Below, piece after piece: positions 10,403 through 21,934 of a DNA stretch of 64,000 nt. The DNA lies in assembly GCA_963920525.1 (NCBI GenBank), contig OY986439.1, positions 29,274,819 through 29,338,818 on the forward strand, written 5' to 3'. The position numbers and the translations under genes were made by a program. The stretch is from Dichetophora obliterata (taxonomy: Eukaryota > Arthropoda > Insecta > Diptera > Sciomyzidae). Position 1 is the first letter of the stretch; each line of letters opens with the position of its first letter. Under the pieces are notes generated by a model. The model was not told the origin of the DNA and did not search any database. It saw only the letters and a program-made list of their open reading frames with translations.

Positions 10403-12131
10403 TAGATTTTTAGCCATAACTTTTGATTGGAAAGAGATATTGGGGTAATTTTTTCACATAAATTATTTTTGAGACTTGAATTTTTTGTAAAAATTATAAA
10501 AACAACATTTTGGAAAAAATAAATTTCGCGAAAAAAATCAAAGGAAAAAATTTGATAGCAAAAACAGTAAAATAATGTTTGCGCTTAGCTGGAAGAATTT
10601 TTGCAAATAAATGCTATGTCATATGAAAGGTAGCCAGATGTGCAATTTTTTATTGACTTCATTTTTACAACAATAACAGTTTTTGAGTCATTTTTTGAGT
10701 AAAAAGTCAATATTTTGGACCTTTTTTTGACATAATCATAAAACATATATATACACTGACTTAACGGTACAGTTCAACTTATTTTTGTGAATTGATTTTA
10801 TTGAACTTTTGAACAAAAAAAATTTTAATGAAATATAGTAATGGACAGCGGAGATATTTGCATCAAAAGACTAAACTTTGATTTTCATGTCGTTTTTTTC
10901 TCATTCTTAGGTAACGATGTTTTATGAAAAAGTCGTTGTACTGAAAATTTCTCCAATTTTGAAGATATGTGAATGTTTAAGATGTCAAAATAACAGAAAT
11001 TTTTTTAAAATTAAATACACAAAAATCTCCTATAGTAAAAAGTTTTATAATAACAAAATTGCCGTTAGTTGAAAAATTTCAGAGGGGGCGTGGCAAAAAC
11101 TAAGTATGTAACATTTTAAGTCATCTTTTCGATAAAATTGTGATATATATATACAACATTTAAAGTACCATTGATAAAGAACTAATTGACAACGGTGACA
11201 CAATAGTGAGAAAAAATGGAGCCATCACAACAAAACAAATGGGGTTGGGAAGGCAAAGTATAAGTAAGATGATCACTATAAAGAAAATTTTATATAATCC
11301 AAAATGTTCGTAATTACTTAAGACACACAACTGCATTCTTAGAGATATATGGGGACGTTCAAACTATATAGGGAATTTTAACACAAAACTAAGTTTTATT
11401 ATAATAGTCTGGTATGAAAAAATAGATTTTTAGCCATAACTTTTGATTGCAAAGAGATATTGGGGTAATTTTTTCACTTAATTATTTTTGAGATTTGGCT
11501 TTTTTTTAAAATATTAAAACAACATTTTGGAAAAAATAAATTTCGCGAAAAAAATCAAAAACCCTTGTTGTTTTGATGACAAAAACAGTAAAATAGTTTT
11601 TGCGCTTAGCTGGAAGAATTTTTGCAAATAAATGCTATGTCATATGAAAGGTAGCCAGATGTGCAATTTTTTATTGACTTCATTTTTACAACAATAACAG
11701 TTTTTGAGTCATTTTTTGAGTAAAAAGTCAATATTTTGGACATTTTTTAACATAATCATAAAACATATATATACTGACTTAACGGTACAGTTTAACCTAT
11801 TTTTGTAAAGTGATTTTATTGAACTTTTGAACAAAAAAAATTTGAATAAAATATATTAATGCACAGCGGAGATATTTGCATGGAAAACCAAACTTTGATT
11901 TTCATGTCGATTTTTTTCTCATTCTTAGGTAACGATGAAAAAGTCGTTGTACTGAAAATTTCTCCAATTTTGAAGATATGTGAGTGTTTTTGATGTCAAA
12001 ATAACAGAATTTTTTTAAAATTAAATAAAAAAAATCTCCGATAGTAAAAAGTTTTATAATAACAAAATTACCGTTAGTTGAAAAATTTCAGAGGAGGCGT
12101 GGCAAAAACTAAGTATGTAACATTTTAAGTT
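10403..12131. repeat. ~1.0-kb tandem duplication
   Basis: The block beginning TAGATTTTTAGCCATAAC at 10403 recurs at 11423, and the block ending AAGTATGTAACATTTTAAG near 11120 recurs near 12130, an offset of 1009-1020 bp. A third partial unit lies at 9926-10382. Divergence between copies is modest, with small indels. Confidence 0.8.
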
Positions 12132-12237
12132 GGGATGCACTTAATATGTATACCTTGTTTGAGCAAAATCCGTTGAGCCGTTTAGATTTGTATAAATTTC
12201 AAACAAACAAACAGAAAATGAGTTTTATTACTATAGA

Positions 12238-12562
12238 TTAATTTGCCAAATTTGAGGAAAACGCTAACACTGTAATCAATATCAACAAAATTTAGACAAT
12301 CAGATAACAGTTACAAATTCTGTGCTAACTCGAAAGTACCTCTAGATTCGAATATCCTTCACACAGCACACTTTGGGTAAAAACCTAGAGTGGCATCGTG
12401 TTTGCCATAATATTGGTAGTTAAAGTTCATATTTACTTTTGCTTTAAGACATATGTTGTTTTTGTTATAAAAATTAAAGCATTTTGAGATCGTGATTTTT
12501 TACTGTTTTTCTCAAAAAACAACTTTGTCCTTGCGGAAGAGAAAGAGATACTTATTTTTTTC
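12238..12562. repeat. Right arm of the long inverted repeat
   Basis: Reverse complement of 8305-8640, starting directly after the Helitron 5' terminus, so the Helitron inserted at the inner edge of this arm. Confidence 0.75.
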
Positions 12563-13875
12563 CAAAATTGTTTTTAGGAGATCTTGACCACCCTATGCAA
12601 CTTTTGAGACCTTTTATAATTAGAAATTCGAAAAAAATTGTAATTCGATACGCCTTAATACTCAGTCGATCAATTAGCTAACTATAAAACATCCTTCAAC
12701 ACGAATTAACCCTTTATTGGCCATTTCAATGATATTTCAACAAGCATATTTAAGGCATTTGTGGGTAAAGTTTTGTAATAAAAGAACCGATTTTTTTAAC
12801 TTATTCTTTCTTAAAAACTTTTTAAATAATTAGTTTTACGAGGTAACAGCAGTACAGAAAAATTTAATAAATAGCGTATGTCAGAAGTACTGAACTTCCA
12901 AGTAGAACATAATTATTTATTTTAAACCCTTTAAATCTTAAAACTGTCCCAATTTTTCAAAATCCGGAAAATGATTTGTAGTAGTTTTTATTGGCACCAA
13001 AATAAATTAAATAGAATATCAATATCATCAGGTTTCTTATGGCATTTTCTTTTCTTGGTGCAAAACATACTGCCCTTAGAGAAAGTAGAATTTCATAAGT
13101 TTTAACCATAACTCAAAAATTTGTACCTGTTATTAGTTGAGAAAAGATCAGAAAAATGCTGAAATTCAATTATATTGAGTCGACTACAATGCTATTTACT
13201 TTTAGGACACTTCAAAGAAATTAATTGCAAAACCACAAATGCGAACAACTTCAAAAATATCTTGCAATCATGATAAAATTACTAGAAGGTAGGCGTGACA
13301 GTTCTAGCTGCGGTCATCGAATGTCAAACAAAAGAAAATCAAAACCAGAGCGTGCAATGGCAGCTGATGCAAAATGGAGACATCAAAAATATTTTGTAAC
13401 AAAATGTTGTTTGTTTTCTTTTGTTTGACATTCGATTACCGTTGCTCATGAGAAAATAGGTAATTGTCAAGGCTACCTAAGTGCTGGTCCTAAATCAATC
13501 GACTCACTTTGACGTCTACAGAAGAGATGAGGAAGTGGGAAGGTGAATGAAGTGAGGCAAGAGTATAAAAAATTTTAAAAATTTTGCGACTCACTTTAAT
13601 TTGACGTTCGGTGAGTCGGTTTAGTGAGGCTAGTGCAGACAGGCTCTAATAGATTGTTATATGATGTCTTACGATATTTTCTTTCTTAGCCATTTTTTTA
13701 TTCATTTAAATTTTTTTATTTCATTTTTTCATTGTGTTGTTCCCGGTAAAGGAGCATCATTAGATCTTTATCATTGGATTAGAACGTAAACGTTTCGAGC
13801 AACTCGTTTATATTAACATTAATTGCAGACACAACTGTTGCGTTTATGTTTGCCATATCATAATTTTTATAGTTA
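12563..13875. other. Gene-free stretch with one hairpin
   Basis: There is no supported gene. A TTAACCCTTTATTGGCC word at about 12705 looks like a piggyBac-type end but has no partner. A short frame at 13225-13428 overlaps the hairpin at 13316-13436 and is not convincing. Confidence 0.4.
13316..13436. repeat. Inverted repeat, perfect 23-bp arms
   Basis: The arms 13316-13338 and 13414-13436 are exact reverse complements (outer end ATCGAATGTCAAAC, inner end AAAAGAAAA) around a 75-bp loop; pairing extends outward imperfectly through CGGT. It could be a small solo MITE. Confidence 0.7.
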
Positions 13876-14306
13876 GGGTGCCCACAGTTCCGTTTTATCT
13901 GGTGTGGTATCTTTGCCGACTGTTAACTTTAAAATATTTTGCCATCTGGTAACTATTTTTGTTTTTGTTTTTGTTTTGCGTACAAAATAAAGATAACTCA
14001 AAATATTACAATTGCCATGCTTTGAAGCGTGTTTGTCATGTGTGGTAATGTGGCAATGCTGACAGTTGATTTTTTTTATTGTTCAGAAAATGGAAGCAGA
14101 AGATTCAATTGGAAAGGAAAGTGAAATAAATTTGAATAAATTAATGTTGAACTTTGAATTGATTGAACTTTTCTTCTCAGGTGAACCAGAAGCGTTTGCA
14201 AAATGTGAATTTTAAGAATTAATATGTAAAGGGGTGCTCACACTTTTAATGAGTTATCTTTCTAAAGTTACCACATATTAACTTTAAAAGGAAACTGTGA
14301 ATACCC
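13876..14306. mobile_element. TIR element of the GGGTATTCAC type with TTA duplication
   Basis: The ends are GGGTGCCCACAGTT and, read inward from the right, GGGTATTCACAGTT. TTA flanks both sides (13873-13875, 14307-14309), suggesting the PIF/Harbinger superfamily. The 431-bp interior shows no transposase. Similar ends occur at 14585-14837 and 43068-43476. Confidence 0.6.
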
Positions 14307-14584
14307 TTAGTATTTATTTTGTCATCCCTGAAAAAGCTCAAACTTTAATAAAATGTTAATGATAATGTTAAATATTTTCCTTAAGTGCCACTTTTTGTTC
14401 ATTCAGTTGGTAGCATTTGAGGGCAGAAGTTTCAAGCCGTCGATCTTGAGAGTGAAAAATTCTGCATTTTTTTCTACTTTTGAGGTCAACATTTTTATTC
14501 CATTTTAGAGATCAGAAAAATTTTCGAATTCACTCAGCCTATCTTAAGCAAACTCGCGGTGCTCCTCAAAATATTGAGTTAATA

Positions 14585-14837
14585 GGGGTATTTATGATTC
14601 AGTGTGCTTGCCAGTACAGTTAAGGACTGGTGCCTTTTACAAAAACAAAACACACATACGTCAAAAATCTGCACAAGTGCACAACTACTGTAGCCTCAAA
14701 CTTGAAGACTTGAGCAGTTCTGCACTTGTGTGAACTGGAAAATTTTACAGCTTTGAAAAAGTGATAGTGGTGTGTTCACGAAAACCTAACTGCACAAGTC
14801 GTCAACTGTGGCAAGTGCATTGAATCGTGAATACCCC
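14585..14837. mobile_element. Short TIR element, GGGGTATT ends
   Basis: Inverted ends of about 28 bp start GGGGTATTTATGATTC (left) and GGGGTATTCACGATTC (right, inward) and continue through CTTGCCA. The interior has extra inverted copies of TGCACTTGTG. No clear target duplication. The ends resemble the 13876 and 43068 elements. Confidence 0.6.
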
Positions 14838-15258
14838 TCCCGAGAAACAATTTCAAAAAAGTAGCTGATATATGGCAGGTACCCGTGTCGGTAAATGTCT
14901 GACCTCTGTGCCCAAAGAAGTGCTAGTTCTGGAATACCTTAGGCAGGCACAATGTACGAACAAATACCAAATCGGGCACTCGTCAGTTTATTGTGTCCGA
15001 ATATAGTCGCTCGTTTTTGAACACTTTATTGACATAATACAGACTTAATACGGTACTATTTCAGGTGACTTTCGAGGTACTTGTTGGGTATGTTTCGAGG
15101 ACATTATAGTTAAGACTCAGGCCAGTTTCGATACATATCAGCCAGCTACTTTATTGACACAATATATGAATTATTTTCTCTGAAGCTCGTTTGCATTCGA
15201 CGTAATATCAATGTGCAATTAATTTGTGTTTCATAAACTTCGCAGTTTTTTGTAACTA
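14838..15258. other. Gene-free stretch
   Basis: Somewhat less AT-rich than its neighbours, with no frame or repeat that I can name. Confidence 0.35.
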
Positions 15259-16296
15259 CACTGATAAAATTCTGGTGGTGAATATGACGAAAGAAGACGT
15301 TAATTTGATGAAAGAGTGATCAATATACGGTCAACAAATCTGCACGTCAATACAACAAAATTTTTGTAAATTTTAATAAATTTTGTAATTATTGACGAAA
15401 TTTCATTCCCATACAATTTCTGTACATTTTTATCACATTGAATAAAATTCTTCAAAATCACAAAAAAAAATCTTCTATTTGGCAAATGTTTTTTCAATCT
15501 GATTAAACACATTCTTCAAATTAACGAAATATTATTCAATCTGATGAATTTCATCATTTATTTTAACGAAACAATCGTCAATATGACAATCTTTTTCATT
15601 TAATTGACAAAATATTCTTCAATATGACTTCATATTGACAAAATTTTCTTCATTATGATAAATTATTTCATTGTATTTATAAAATATTCTTAAATATCAC
15701 GAGTTTTTCTTCATGTTGAAAAATAATTCTTCTAAATGACTAATGTTTATTATCATATTGATGAAATATTCTTCAATATTACCTACTGATTTTGTTCTTC
15801 ATATTAACAAAATATTTTCAATATGACTAATTTCATTCTTCGTATTGATAAAATCTTATTCAATTCCATACACTATACTCACCAACTTGATAAAATATTT
15901 CTTCATTTCATGCATCGTAACTGCCCCTGTAGGAAAAGGAAATATCGGGCATAATATGTATCATATATATGTATATGATTGGTAAAATGAAAGAACTTTA
16001 TATTAATATTAAACTTCTCTTCGCTTTTGGATAAAATTTATGTTAAATGATAAAAAGTAAAAATTTTGTTTTGTTTTAAATAATTTTATTAAATTAAAAT
16101 TTTAAAGAAATACAAGTTTTTGAAAGTTTTGAAATCATACAAAAATTTGAAGAAAAACATTGCTTACAACAAAAAAAAATATGCATTTTCATTTCATATA
16201 ATTTTTAATCGTTAATAAAGAGAAACAATATAAAGGACTAATTATAAAAAAACTTAACTTGTTATAAAAAATTTTTTCACAGAAAAAAATGTACAT

Positions 16297-17164
16297 CTAA
16301 TACTTAAGTCTGGACATGAGAGTGTTTATCTTGGGGCTTTCAATATCAAAATTGGTATGAATATTATAAAAATATTTTTGAATAAAATTCCAAACCAAAC
16401 TTGATGGAATTGGATATGAAAGGTTAAATAGATTAATTATTTTGAAACATAAATCAATCGCTGTTAATGTAGAATTTTGTTTATATTTTATTCCATCCAT
16501 ATATACAAAAATTTGATTTGGATCTAAAATTGAACCCAAAATTGAGATTAGTGGCTGACTCTCTTTAAAATTCTGTCTCCTTTTTAGTTCTTCCTCGCAC
16601 TCAGTAACTGTACTCCCAAATAAAAAAAAACTTGCCTGGGAGTCCCGAACCGAAAATCGTGTGTGAACCTTTTTTTCATTTTTGCTAATTACAACTTTTG
16701 CAGTTGGAGCAAGGAGATTATGTAATAGGTAAAAAATTCTGCAGCAACGACCATCTGAAATAAAAGTCATATTTTGTTATTTAAGTGAGCTTAAAAATAC
16801 AAGCAAATTGATAATTAAGAACAAAAACAAATGAAATAATTTTGTTTTTAAAAAAAAACATAAATGCTAGTACTCACGTATGGATCTGTTGTAGAATCTT
16901 AAGATTGTGTTGCAAAATTATTTGCAAGCCAATCGGAAGTGAATGTAACTCAAAAAAATGTTGAAGCTGCTCTGGTTTTATTAAAAGCAATACTTCTAAA
17001 TCTATTTCGCAATCTGAAAGTGATTAATATAGTTGCACATACATTTTTTGAAAAGTTCCGCATCACTTACCAAGAAAATTATTAACAAGATCAAATTTAT
17101 CGATGAACGCCTCAGTTAGTTTTAATTTTATCAAAACTTCTCTTAACTCTTTTTTTTTATCCAT
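16297..17164 (-). CDS. Three-exon gene for a SAM-like small protein, element-borne; last join out of frame
   Basis: Exon 1 (17164-17071) starts at an ATG (MDKKKELREVLIKLKL) and ends at a GTAAGT donor. Exon 2 (17013-16878) begins after TTTCAG and encodes DCEIDLEVLLLIKPEQLQ, ending at GTGAGT. Together they resemble a SAM domain (helix ... F ... ID ... LLLI ... L ... LP.G ... IL). Exon 3 (from 16754, after TTTCAG) runs without a stop to 16297 and includes YMDGIKY and AIDLCFKIINLFNLSYP...WNFIQ. Joining exons 2 and 3 at the canonical sites gives a one-base phase error, so either an indel has occurred or I have missed the true junction. The C-terminal block recalls SAMD3-like proteins multiplied in fish and arthropods (from memory, not searched). 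Function unknown. Confidence 0.55.
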
Positions 17165-17269
17165 TTATAAATAACTTATTCACTTGAAACGTTTTTCAAA
17201 CTGACGCCAATACGGGAGTAATTAAATCAATTTCTAGGATAACTGTAAATTAACTCGTTTTTGAAGAAA

Positions 17270-17600
17270 TTACTTCATCTTGAATAAATTTCTTCTAACT
17301 GAAGAAAATTCTTCAGCTTGAAGAAATTTCCTTCATTTGAAGAAACAATTTCCTTTATTTGAAGAAATTTCTTCAATTAAAGGAAATTTCTTCAATCTGA
17401 AGAAATTCTTCATTGAATTAAAGGAAATTTCTTCAATCTGAAGAAATTCTTCGTTGAATAAATTTCTTCAATTAGAGCAAATTTATTCAAGATGAAGAAA
17501 TATCTTCAAAATTGAAAGGAAATTTCTTCATTCTGAAGAAATTTTTCATTGAACAAATTTCTTCAGCTTGAAAAAATTTCCTTCATTTATTTTTCCTGAA
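17270..17600. repeat. Array of self-complementary GAAGAAATTTCTTC words
   Basis: The words GAAGAAATTTCTTC, TTCAATCTGAAGAAATTCTTC and their variants repeat about ten times. Much of the tract can fold on itself. It forms the inner part of the right arm of the 15259-18182 element, just 5' of the gene. Confidence 0.75.
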
Positions 17601-18182
17601 TTTTCTGATGATGATGATGTTTATTCGATTTAAATAAAATTTTCGTCAAATAGCAACAAAATATTTTCCTAACATTCACCTACCAGATTTTAGTAAATTT
17701 GAAGAAATTTTTTAAAAAAATTATTAAAGTTAAAGACATTTTGTCATTCTTATAATATTTAATAATGTTTTTATTCAAATTGAAGAAACTTCGTCAATAT
17801 GACTTAATAAATTTTGTCAAATTAACAAACTTTTTTGTTAAGTCCATGAGTTAAATTTTTTAACATGATGAAATTTTGTAAGTTTAAAATGGTTAGTATT
17901 TCAAGAATTTTTGTTAATTTAACAAATCGTTCTTCAATACGAATAAAAATTTAATGATATTTATTCAAATTTAATAAACTCTTCTTCAAACAGTACCGAG
18001 GAGCTATTTTTGTTGAATTCACCTACCAGATTTTATTTAATATGAAGAAATTTTGTTAATATCACTAATTTTTCTTTAATATTACTAAAACTTTTATAAA
18101 ATTTATTCATTTTGAATAATCGTTTTGTTAGAAAGTTACAAAAAATTTTAGTCAAATTCACCTACCAGAATTTTTTTCAGTG

Positions 18183-19090
18183 TATTCGTAGCTTTTAAAA
18201 ATAACATTGAATTCTATACTCGGGACTTTTATACCTGAGTAGTTTGGTACGGACACAAATTGTTTTTCGGGCCTACTATTAATATAACTGATAAAAACAA
18301 ACGGCAAGATTTCGAAAAAAGTGCTTTAAATTGGTATATTTATAAGACTGCATCGATCTGTATGTGAAAAGTCTGGCCCTAATTCCAGTACCAAAATTAA
18401 ATAGCATATGAAAAATACATTCGATTCGTAAACTTTTTTTTTTTGGTCTGAACCAATTTTGTCGTCCCCTTATCAATCAATTTATTGGATATAAAAACAT
18501 AGAACTGCAAATTTTCATACTATTTGACAAATGCTTTAACGAGATTTTAGGGGTTTTTTTTTAAAGAATTTACTAATTATTTTATTTATTTATAATTTTG
18601 TGTGTTTTTCATAAGAAAGTTTTTCAACACTTTTAGATATATTTCAGTTTAGTGCTAAAGTTAAATAGATTTTGGAACTGTTTCTGTTAACAAAATATGA
18701 ACAATTATATATCATAGATCCTGTAGAGGGCTAAAAATGGCTGTTTCGAATTTCAGCCTTTTGTCGCGGCCCTCCAAAATAGAACACATTATTAATTTTC
18801 TTCGCTCTGCAGAAGCAGATGCCACGGATGTCTACGTGACAAGCTTAAATTGCCTCTGTGTCTTGAAAGTGGCATGGTACCTGTCGAACTTCGACATCAT
18901 CCATCATGTCTCAAGAAATGTACTTTACAGGATCTAAAAAAAAGAATTGTTCTTATTTTGTAAACACTAGCAGTTCCAGAATGTACTTTACTTTAGCATT
19001 AAATAAAAATTCATACATTTAACAGAGTAAAATTCTTTCATATAAAAACAACAAAAAAAAACTAGTAAAGAATTATCTTTGACTGGGCAG
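18183..19090. other. AT-rich gene-free stretch
   Basis: No supported gene or element. Short frames such as 18737-18937 (plus) show no recognisable motif. Confidence 0.35.
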
Positions 19091-20690
19091 AAGTTAAATA
19101 CCCCTACGGATGACGATTTTTCCAAATTTCATACCTAAAGCTTACATTTATTATTAAAGGTTTTGTGTAAAATTTGAAACCATTTGATTAATTTTTGTGG
19201 AATTAAAAGAGATTTTACCATTTTGGTGAACTCACTTTGTATGGGAGGTAAACGTGATTTTTATTTGACTTTTACAAATTTTATACTAATAATGCATATT
19301 AAAGGTTAACGCTTATGTGCAAAATTTTAAGTCATTAGATTTGTTTTTGTGGAATTGAAAGAGATTTTACCGTTTTGGGCAGGGCTGTGGAGTCGGATCG
19401 CGGTGTTTTTGCCGGAGTCGGAGTTGCTAAAAAAACTCGCGAATCCGACTCCGAAAAAGAATTTTTCAAATATTTTCCAAAATTTTCCAAATTTTTCTTT
19501 CAATATTTTCAATTTTCAAATATTTGCCTTTTTTACAGAAGTTGACTATATCTTTTGTAATGAATTATTTTTTAGTTTATTTAATTCGAATTATTTATTT
19601 TGTTATAAATAAATTATAACATTTATTAAATGTTCGACTTTTGTGCGACTTTTCGTTTTTGAAAAAACGGCTTTTTTCCTCCTTTTTTAAAATTTTTAAC
19701 AGTCACCCTGATTGTCACTTAAAAGCTTGGGCTTTAATTTTCTCATGATTAAGAAGAAAATGAAGCAAACAAAAGCATTAACATTCTCTCACAAGTAAAA
19801 GCAATTTTGATAAGTCACTAAGATTGATAAAATTATTGCATTCATTCTTTAATGAAAGGAAACCAGTGCTGCCAGTTTAGGAGATTTTACCCTAGATTTA
19901 GGCTATTTTTTTTTTATTTAGGGTACATTTTAGGGGTAAATATTTATTATCACTATAATAGAACTCCAGATATACAATTATTAATTTTCAATAAATTTCC
20001 TAAAATAAGCAAATTAGCTCCTCGTTACTGGCTCTTCCATTTTCAAATGCATCGGTTGAAAGTGAATTTTCAATTTTTAACTTTGTAAAAAATGAGTTGA
20101 ATAATACAATATAAAGAATGGAAATTTCATTAACATGTGTATAATAAATTAATAATTTAAATAAAATTCTGCTCTTGAGAATTTCTTTTATAAATTGACT
20201 AAAATTAGGAGGTTTTAATTTTTGTCTTTGGTCGTAGTTGGAGTCGGAGTCGGAGTTGGAGTCGTACTTTAAAAATTTTGGCGGTTAGAGTCGGAGTCGC
20301 AACTATTTTTTGACGACTTCACAGCCCTGGTTTTGGGTAAGTCACTTTGTAAGGGAGGTAGGCGTGGTTTTCATCCGATTTTTACAAATTTCACACTCAA
20401 AGTTTATAGCAAATATTAAAGACACTGTACGAAATTTGAAGTAATTAAATTAGGATTTGTGGATTTTAAAGAGATTTTACCGTTTAGGATAAGTCACTTT
20501 GCATGGGAGCTAGGCGTGGTTCATTTTTACAAATTTTATACTTAAAGTTTATATTAAATATTAAAGATGCTGTGCAAAATTTGCAGTCATTATATTAGTG
20601 TTTATGGATTTTAAACAGATTTTACCGTTTTGGTTAAGTCACTTTGTATGGGAGGTAGGCGTGGTTTTCAACGGATTTGGCTCATTTTCG
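19091..20690. repeat. Tandem ~150-bp repeats, interrupted by a hAT
   Basis: A unit containing GAGATTTTACCGTTTTGG, then AAGTCACTTTGTATGGGAGG and GGCGTGGTTTTCA, recurs with its landmark near 19227, 20340, 20492 and 20637. Spacing between the last three is 152 and 145 bp. The copies are diverged. The hAT at 19380-20329 split one unit at GTTTTGGG. Confidence 0.75.
19380..20329 (+). mobile_element. hAT deletion derivative with perfect 8-bp duplication
   Basis: The ends are CAGGGCTGTGGAGTCGG and, inward from the right, CAGGGCTGTGAAGTCG. GTTTTGGG is duplicated at 19372-19379 and 20330-20337. Both ends carry GAGTCGGAGT repeats, as in a common insect hAT. At about 20030-20095 a plus-strand frame reads LPFSNASVESEFSIFNFVKN, the hAT dimerisation motif, so this is an internally deleted autonomous element rather than a MITE. 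Confidence 0.85.
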
Positions 20691-21934
20691 AACTTGACCT
20701 TCATTTTTGAATAAAAAAGTTTTTGGTTTATTCTCATATTTATAAGATTCTGTTAGTAGATCCATACCAATATTGCCAAATTTTGTGACACATATCAACA
20801 ATTTTTCGACTTTTGCGTACAGAACAACTCACAGTGCGGCTGGCACCAAATTCTTTATGTCAGAAACACTCTCAACGCCTGTCTGACTGCCTGTCTATCT
20901 CTGCTGATTGAGCGTCTGTGTCGCTGTGTCCGTTGCTCATCTGTCTCCAAGTCTGATTGTTGAGCTTCTATAAAGTGTTCGCCGCATTTTAGTTACGTCT
21001 GTATTTTATGTTTCAAATTTTATTAACATGTTTCACGCAACAAGCAACAATCATTAAATTGCCCGCCAGTAATGCTTTGTTCTGCAAGAGGGCGCGCAAA
21101 AAGCTTGAAGTTTAAATTATATGTTTTGCCAAAATTTATGAGGCCCCTTTTAATGACTCAATTATTTTTCAATTTTATGCTTTGATGTGGCGTCCAGGCG
21201 GAAAAAAAAACACAAAAAAGAAAAACACATTTAAATTATGATAGACATTAAATTATTGCTACACTTTAAGCTTAGAGTGCAAGCTAAAATGCTAACGACT
21301 TTTTAATGATGATAGTGAATAAAAAAGTTTGCATGCTGCATTTGCCGCATGCATTCAAAGTACATAATGTGAAGTAAATCATCTGCGCCTTAGGTTTAGG
21401 ACACAGTGAAAAAACTTCAAAACACTTTTAACACACAAACAGTTTATACATGTGAGTTAAATTTTTTTAAGTTGTTTTCACTTTTCAACTTCAAGTAACC
21501 TTAAATTTTTATTATTATTTGCTTTTCTTTATGCTTGTAAAATTTAGTTTTCCTTTCAATCGAATGGGTTTATTTAAGTTGCCGAAACACTTTTTCAAAA
21601 CAAGGCACTTTTAATATGCATAGCAAATTTCATTCACAAATAAGCTGGCAACACTTGTGTTGCTCATAACTTGGCTGCAATTAACACCGCCACACAAGGG
21701 CATCATTTTTGCAACAAGTGTTGCACATTCATTAAAAGATTTTCACTCATAATGGTTTTTTTAATATTTTCTTTGCTATATGCATTTCCTGCCGATTTTG
21801 CCTCGACACTCTTTTTTTGTTTTTAATTTTGATTTTCTTCGTTTTTGGCATAAATTTCACCATGCTGCCAACAGCCAGCATTCCGTTTAAAAGAAAAGAG
21901 TTTTCCTTCTCTTAGCTGACTATCAACCATACAT
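20691..21934. other. Low-repeat stretch, probably native intron
   Basis: This is one of the few parts with mixed composition and no identifiable mobile element (for example the CTGTCTGACTGCC-like tract at 20870-20960). It has no frame that looks coding. I read it as original intron sequence. Confidence 0.4.

Larger units (their letters stand above)
8854..12237 (-). mobile_element. Helitron-like element with two 5' termini
   Basis: Read on the minus strand, the element starts TCTATAGTAATAAAACTC followed by a GTTTGTTTG run, and ends GGGTATATCAGCTAG, with A before and T after. TC...CTRR ends between A and T are Helitron features, and the TCTATAG/GTTTG start resembles insect Helitrons. The 5' end occurs twice (12237 and 10382) but only one 3' end exists. 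No Rep/helicase is present. The interior holds a SINE, a MITE and a ~1-kb tandem duplication. The termini fit better than the hairpin, which is weak. Confidence 0.45.
15259..18182 (-). mobile_element. 2.9-kb TA-flanked TIR element carrying a spliced gene and palindromic arrays
   Basis: The ends are CACTGATAAAATTCTGGTGG (left) and CACTGAAAAAAATTCTGGTA (right, inward), each next to TA. The left arm (15290-15930) and right arm (17270-18180) are arrays of short words such as CTTCAATATGAC and the self-complementary TTGAAGAAATTTCTTCAA, plus internal partial copies of the terminus (CACCTACCAGATTTTA near 17682 and 18020). Between the arms lies a three-exon minus-strand gene (16297-17164). No DDE transposase is visible. 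Superfamily unresolved; the architecture matches 30904-32587. Confidence 0.75.

Noticed and set aside
12705..12730. TTAACCCTTTATTGGCC as a third piggyBac-like end
   Set aside because: No inverted partner with TTAA was found within 2 kb.
15259..18182. CRISPR array (regular short repeats)
   Set aside because: The repeats are imperfect, self-complementary and without unique spacers, in a eukaryotic intron with splice sites nearby.
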